From Candidatus Methanoperedens sp. (GTDB lineage: Archaea; Halobacteriota; Methanosarcinia; Methanosarcinales; Methanoperedenaceae), in the NCBI GenBank assembly GCA_026552835.1, contig JAPMTY010000118.1, positions 1-8,735 on the forward strand: DNA of 8,735 nucleotides, written 5' to 3'. The notes below the pieces were generated by a model. That model was not told the DNA's origin and did no database searches. It saw only the letters and a program-made list of their open reading frames with translations. Position numbers and translations under genes: made by a program. The stretch's first letter is position 1. Each line of letters starts with the position of its first letter. This document shows, piece after piece, positions 6,527-8,735 of this stretch.

Positions 6527-7336
6527 CTATTGCAAGACATACGTCATCGCATCCTCTATAGTCCCGACCTCCCTCACCTCAATCCCGATATTTCCGACAT
6601 CAGCACTTTGCCCGATGGGAACAAGGAACAAGACAGCTCCGGCATCTTTGGCAGCCAGTCCTTTTGCTCTGGCAGCCCCGATTTGTCCAATGCTGTGGTC
6701 ATCATTTATTGTCCCTGTGATCAGAACATCTTTTCGTGGTGTTTTTCCCTGGATGGCCGCGATAGTCGCAAGTGTCATGGCACTGCCGCCGCTTCCTCCT
6801 GATATGAGTAATTGTTCCTGCGTTGGGGACATTATATTGATGAGAACGTCCTTATCTGCCAGGTTTTTCCTCGTTACATCCCGCGCTACATGCACCGCAG
6901 TTTGTGCCGAAGTTTGAATAGTCGGGTCAAGCAGGACATTGGCGACATTAAGTAAAAGCTCCCCGGTTCCATTCCTTAAAATGACTTCAAGAGGAATCAC
7001 GTTACCTACATCATTAATATCCACAGCCAGGACATCATAATCGGCTCGTGAGACTAAGGTGAGGCTTGTAATTTTATCTTCGAGCTGCTGGGTTTTTTGC
7101 GTTTCGTTTTTGAGCTGCGTCTCTGTCGTTGATAAATTCTGTTTAAGATTATTTACGCTTATTTCAAGCCCTGAAATCGTTGCTTTCTGGGCATTGTTGT
7201 CTGCAGTCAGACCGGTAATAGCCTGGTTCTGGAGATTTATTTGTTGAAGATTCGTATATAATTGGAAAGTTGAACCTATCACTAAAACAGAAAGGATTAT
7301 TGTTATGATTTTCAGTAATTTATTGTTGTCAGCCAT
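6527..7336 (-). CDS. Membrane-anchored Lon-like (S16) serine protease without an ATPase domain
   Basis: The 269-residue protein has a short charged N-terminus (MADNNK), one hydrophobic helix (about 8-28), a glutamine/asparagine-rich coiled-coil-like linker (about 29-93) with leucine/isoleucine spacing, and a C-terminal Lon proteolytic domain (about 130-269). GGSGGS (180-185) matches Lon GPSAG with S182 as nucleophile. GQIGAARAKGLAA (217-229) matches Lon IGGLKEKLLAA with K225 as general base. The S-to-K distance is 43 residues, the same as S679-K722 in E. coli Lon. ITGTINDDHSIGQIG and the following AGAVLFLVP also follow the Lon pattern. No Walker motifs are present, so it is ATP-independent or needs a partner. 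It resembles the archaeal COG1750 serine proteases, whose substrates I do not know. One N-terminal helix and no second one suggest the protease domain faces outside the membrane (inference). It converges on ileS with an 83-bp gap. Confidence 0.88.
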   Translation of the reverse strand: MADNNKLLKIITIILSVLVIGSTFQLYTNLQQINLQNQAITGLTADNNAQKATISGLEISVNNLKQNLSTTETQLKNETQKTQQLEDKITSLTLVSRADYDVLAVDINDVGNVIPLEVILRNGTGELLLNVANVLLDPTIQTSAQTAVHVARDVTRKNLADKDVLINIMSPTQEQLLISGGSGGSAMTLATIAAIQGKTPRKDVLITGTINDDHSIGQIGAARAKGLAAKDAGAVLFLVPIGQSADVGNIGIEVREVGTIEDAMTYVLQ

Positions 7337-7428
7337 ACTAACCCATACTTTATTTGTACGCCATTATGTAAAAGCCTTTGGCTATTGTCAATTCCTGGGT
7401 TTTTAATTGCAACGATAAACGTACTCTC

Positions 7429-7545
7429 ATGCTCGGTGAAGGATGCTACATCAGTTACAAATATCCAAATTATTATTACAGCCACAAAGGTGATGGAAAG
7501 CCAGAACTACTTCCCTTAAAACCTGAAAATCAAGCGCTTATCTGA
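7429..7545 (+). CDS. Doubtful small ORF, 38 residues, tyrosine-rich
   Basis: ATG 7429 to TGA 7543-7545 encodes MLGEGCYISYKYPNYYYSHK followed by GDGKPELLPLKPENQALI. The same frame is open upstream to a stop at 7369. There is no Shine-Dalgarno and no evident promoter at the right distance. The product has no recognisable motif beyond a run of tyrosines, which AT-rich non-coding DNA can give by chance. It could be a real small protein, a decayed gene remnant or noise. It is listed because the residue mix after the tyrosine run (charged, proline-bearing) looks more protein-like than most chance frames. Confidence 0.18.
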   Translation: MLGEGCYISYKYPNYYYSHKGDGKPELLPLKPENQALI

Positions 7546-7627
7546 TATAATTAGAAAATACTGGATATCTTGCGCCCTGAATAATCAAGAATCACATATG
7601 GAAACACTTAACTCGGATTGAATATTA

Positions 7628-7633
7628 AAAGGA
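7628..7633 (+). promoter_or_regulatory. Shine-Dalgarno of the aminotransferase
   Basis: AAAGGA lies 7 nt before ATG 7641 and supports that start over the internal ATG at 7665. Confidence 0.5.
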
Positions 7634-7640
7634 TACCTGC

Positions 7641-8735
7641 ATGAACAACAGATTTGCCGACAGGATGAAGACCACCAGTAAGTCCTTCATCAGGGAAATA
7701 TTGAAAGTTACCCAGCAGCCGGAAGTGATATCATTTGCAGGCGGACTTCCGAATCCCCGGTTTTTCCCGGCGGAAGAAATTGCAAGAGCTTCCACAAAGG
7801 TTTTGGCGGATGATGGCAGGAATGTTCTTCAATACAGTACGAGTGAGGGATATTTACCTTTGAGGGAGTTCATTTCCAAAAGGTATCTCAGGAAAAACGG
7901 GTTAAATATAGAACCTGACGATATATTAATTACTAACGGTTCGCAGCAGGGCATTGACTTAATCGGAAAAGTTTTTTTGAATAAAGGAGACAGGGTTGTT
8001 ATCGAAAGACCCGGATACCTGGGAGCAATTCAGGCTTTTTCCATCTTCGAACCGATTTTTCGATCCGTACCTCTTCTCGATGATGGAATAGACACTGATT
8101 TACTGGAAAAAGCGTTGAGCGAAGATGATGCAAAGCTCCTTTACACCATTCCCAATTTCCAGAATCCATCAGGGATTACCTACTCAGGACAAAAAAGAAA
8201 AGATGTTGCCGATATTCTCGAAAATCATAACGCCATTTGCGTTGAGGATAATCCATACGGCGAAATAAGATTTACCGGGGAAGATTTGCCTTGCATAAGG
8301 AAATATTCGGAGAATACAATTCTTTTGGGGACGTTTTCAAAAATAATCTCACCGGGATTAAGAATCGGGTGGATATGCGCAGGAAAAGAAATAATGGAGA
8401 AATTGATTGTCGCAAAGCAGGCTGCCGACTTGCATTCGAATTCCCTTTCACAGAGGATTGTACATCAGTACCTGATGGATAACGATATAGACGAACACAT
8501 TATAAAAATAAGGGCTGCCTATGGAAAACGGCGGGATTTGATGATTGAAATGATGGCTGAGTACTTCCCGGAAGAGGTTAAGTACACAAAACCTGAAGGC
8601 GGGATGTTTTTATGGGTAACGCTTCCTGAGGGGGCATCGTCACTGGACTTATTTGAGCTTGCAGTGAAAGAGAATGTTGCATTCGTTCCCGGTAATCCGT
8701 TTTATACCGATGATGGCACCAGGAATAACACATTG
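7641..8735 (+). CDS. PLP-dependent aminotransferase, 2-aminoadipate (LysN/AadAT) type, 3'-truncated by the window
   Basis: The 365 visible residues form a class I/II (fold type I) aminotransferase with no stop before the window edge; roughly 30-40 residues are probably missing. The N-terminus MNNRFADRMKTTSKSFIREIL and SFAGGLPNPRFFP (31-43) are typical of the LysN/AadAT/kynurenine aminotransferase group. LQYSTSEGYLPLREFI (63-78) and TNGSQQGIDL (98-107) are cofactor-phosphate and substrate regions. N175 (in NFQNPSG) and D203/Y206 (in EDNPYGE) contact the PLP ring, and K234 in GTFSKIISPGLRIGW is the Schiff-base lysine. There is no N-terminal GntR domain, so it is not a MocR regulator. The amino-acid substrate (aminoadipate, aromatic or branched-chain) cannot be read from the sequence, and no lysine-pathway neighbours are visible. 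The start has a Shine-Dalgarno. It is divergent from the protease gene. Confidence 0.92.
   Translation, partial: MNNRFADRMKTTSKSFIREILKVTQQPEVISFAGGLPNPRFFPAEEIARASTKVLADDGRNVLQYSTSEGYLPLREFISKRYLRKNGLNIEPDDILITNGSQQGIDLIGKVFLNKGDRVVIERPGYLGAIQAFSIFEPIFRSVPLLDDGIDTDLLEKALSEDDAKLLYTIPNFQNPSGITYSGQKRKDVADILENHNAICVEDNPYGEIRFTGEDLPCIRKYSENTILLGTFSKIISPGLRIGWICAGKEIMEKLIVAKQAADLHSNSLSQRIVHQYLMDNDIDEHIIKIRAAYGKRRDLMIEMMAEYFPEEVKYTKPEGGMFLWVTLPEGASSLDLFELAVKENVAFVPGNPFYTDDGTRNNTL

Larger units (their letters stand above)
7337..7640. other. Divergent intergenic region, 304 bp
   Basis: This spacer separates the minus-strand protease from the plus-strand aminotransferase and must hold both promoters. 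For the protease, the AT-rich TTATGTAAAA at 7364-7373 lies about 32 nt before the start codon and is a weak TATA candidate. For the aminotransferase, GATATAATTAG at 7544-7554 and GAATATTAAAA at 7620-7630 are AT-rich candidates; the latter is too close to the start. One short open frame (7429-7545) is listed separately. I see no tRNA, riboswitch fold or long repeat. Confidence 0.5.

Noticed and set aside
8291..8482. 63-residue plus-strand frame within the aminotransferase
   Set aside because: It overlaps the Schiff-base lysine region of the aminotransferase in another frame and shows no motif.

Overview
The window looks like a chromosomal stretch of a euryarchaeon, most plausibly from the Methanosarcinales or 'Ca. 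Methanoperedens' side of the tree (inference, no database search was possible). The archaeal assignment rests on a CDP-archaeol synthase (CarS), needed only for ether-lipid membranes; an archaeal QueC-type preQ0 synthase, a precursor enzyme for archaeosine; an archaeal-type isoleucyl-tRNA synthetase; a membrane-anchored Lon-like serine protease of the archaeal COG1750 type; and AT-rich TATA-like boxes sitting 26-30 nt before several start codons, as expected for leaderless archaeal transcripts.

Layout. 1-130: C-terminal end of an unrecognised plus-strand gene. 131-306: convergent intergenic region with a long imperfect inverted repeat whose arms are built from 7-mers at exact 10-nt spacing, then a degenerate intergenic-repeat-like tract. 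307-987 (-): queC. 988-1045: divergent promoter region centred on one palindromic TATA box. 1046-2576 (+): a tight three-gene cluster of dCMP/deoxycytidylate deaminase, carS and pyrE. 2573-3130 (-): a cytoplasmic sulfite-oxidase-fold molybdopterin oxidoreductase whose stop codon overlaps that of pyrE. 3288-6443 (+): ileS. 6527-7336 (-): membrane-anchored Lon-like (S16) protease without an ATPase domain. 7337-7640: gene-poor spacer with one doubtful small ORF. 7641 to the window end (+): PLP-dependent class I/II aminotransferase of the 2-aminoadipate (LysN/AadAT) type, cut off by the window edge.

How the genes fit together. The 1046-2576 cluster has a pyrimidine theme: the deaminase and PyrE act on pyrimidine nucleotides, and CarS consumes CTP to activate archaeol, so lipid synthesis is placed beside nucleotide supply. 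QueC shares the promoter region with this cluster but belongs to tRNA modification. IleRS, the protease and the aminotransferase are separately oriented housekeeping or stand-alone genes.

I found no mobile element, CRISPR array, RNA gene or defence island. The points most worth a second look are the mirror-symmetric divergent promoter, the 10-nt-periodic hairpin, the loss of one expected zinc-ligand cysteine in QueC, and the membrane-tethered Lon-like protease.
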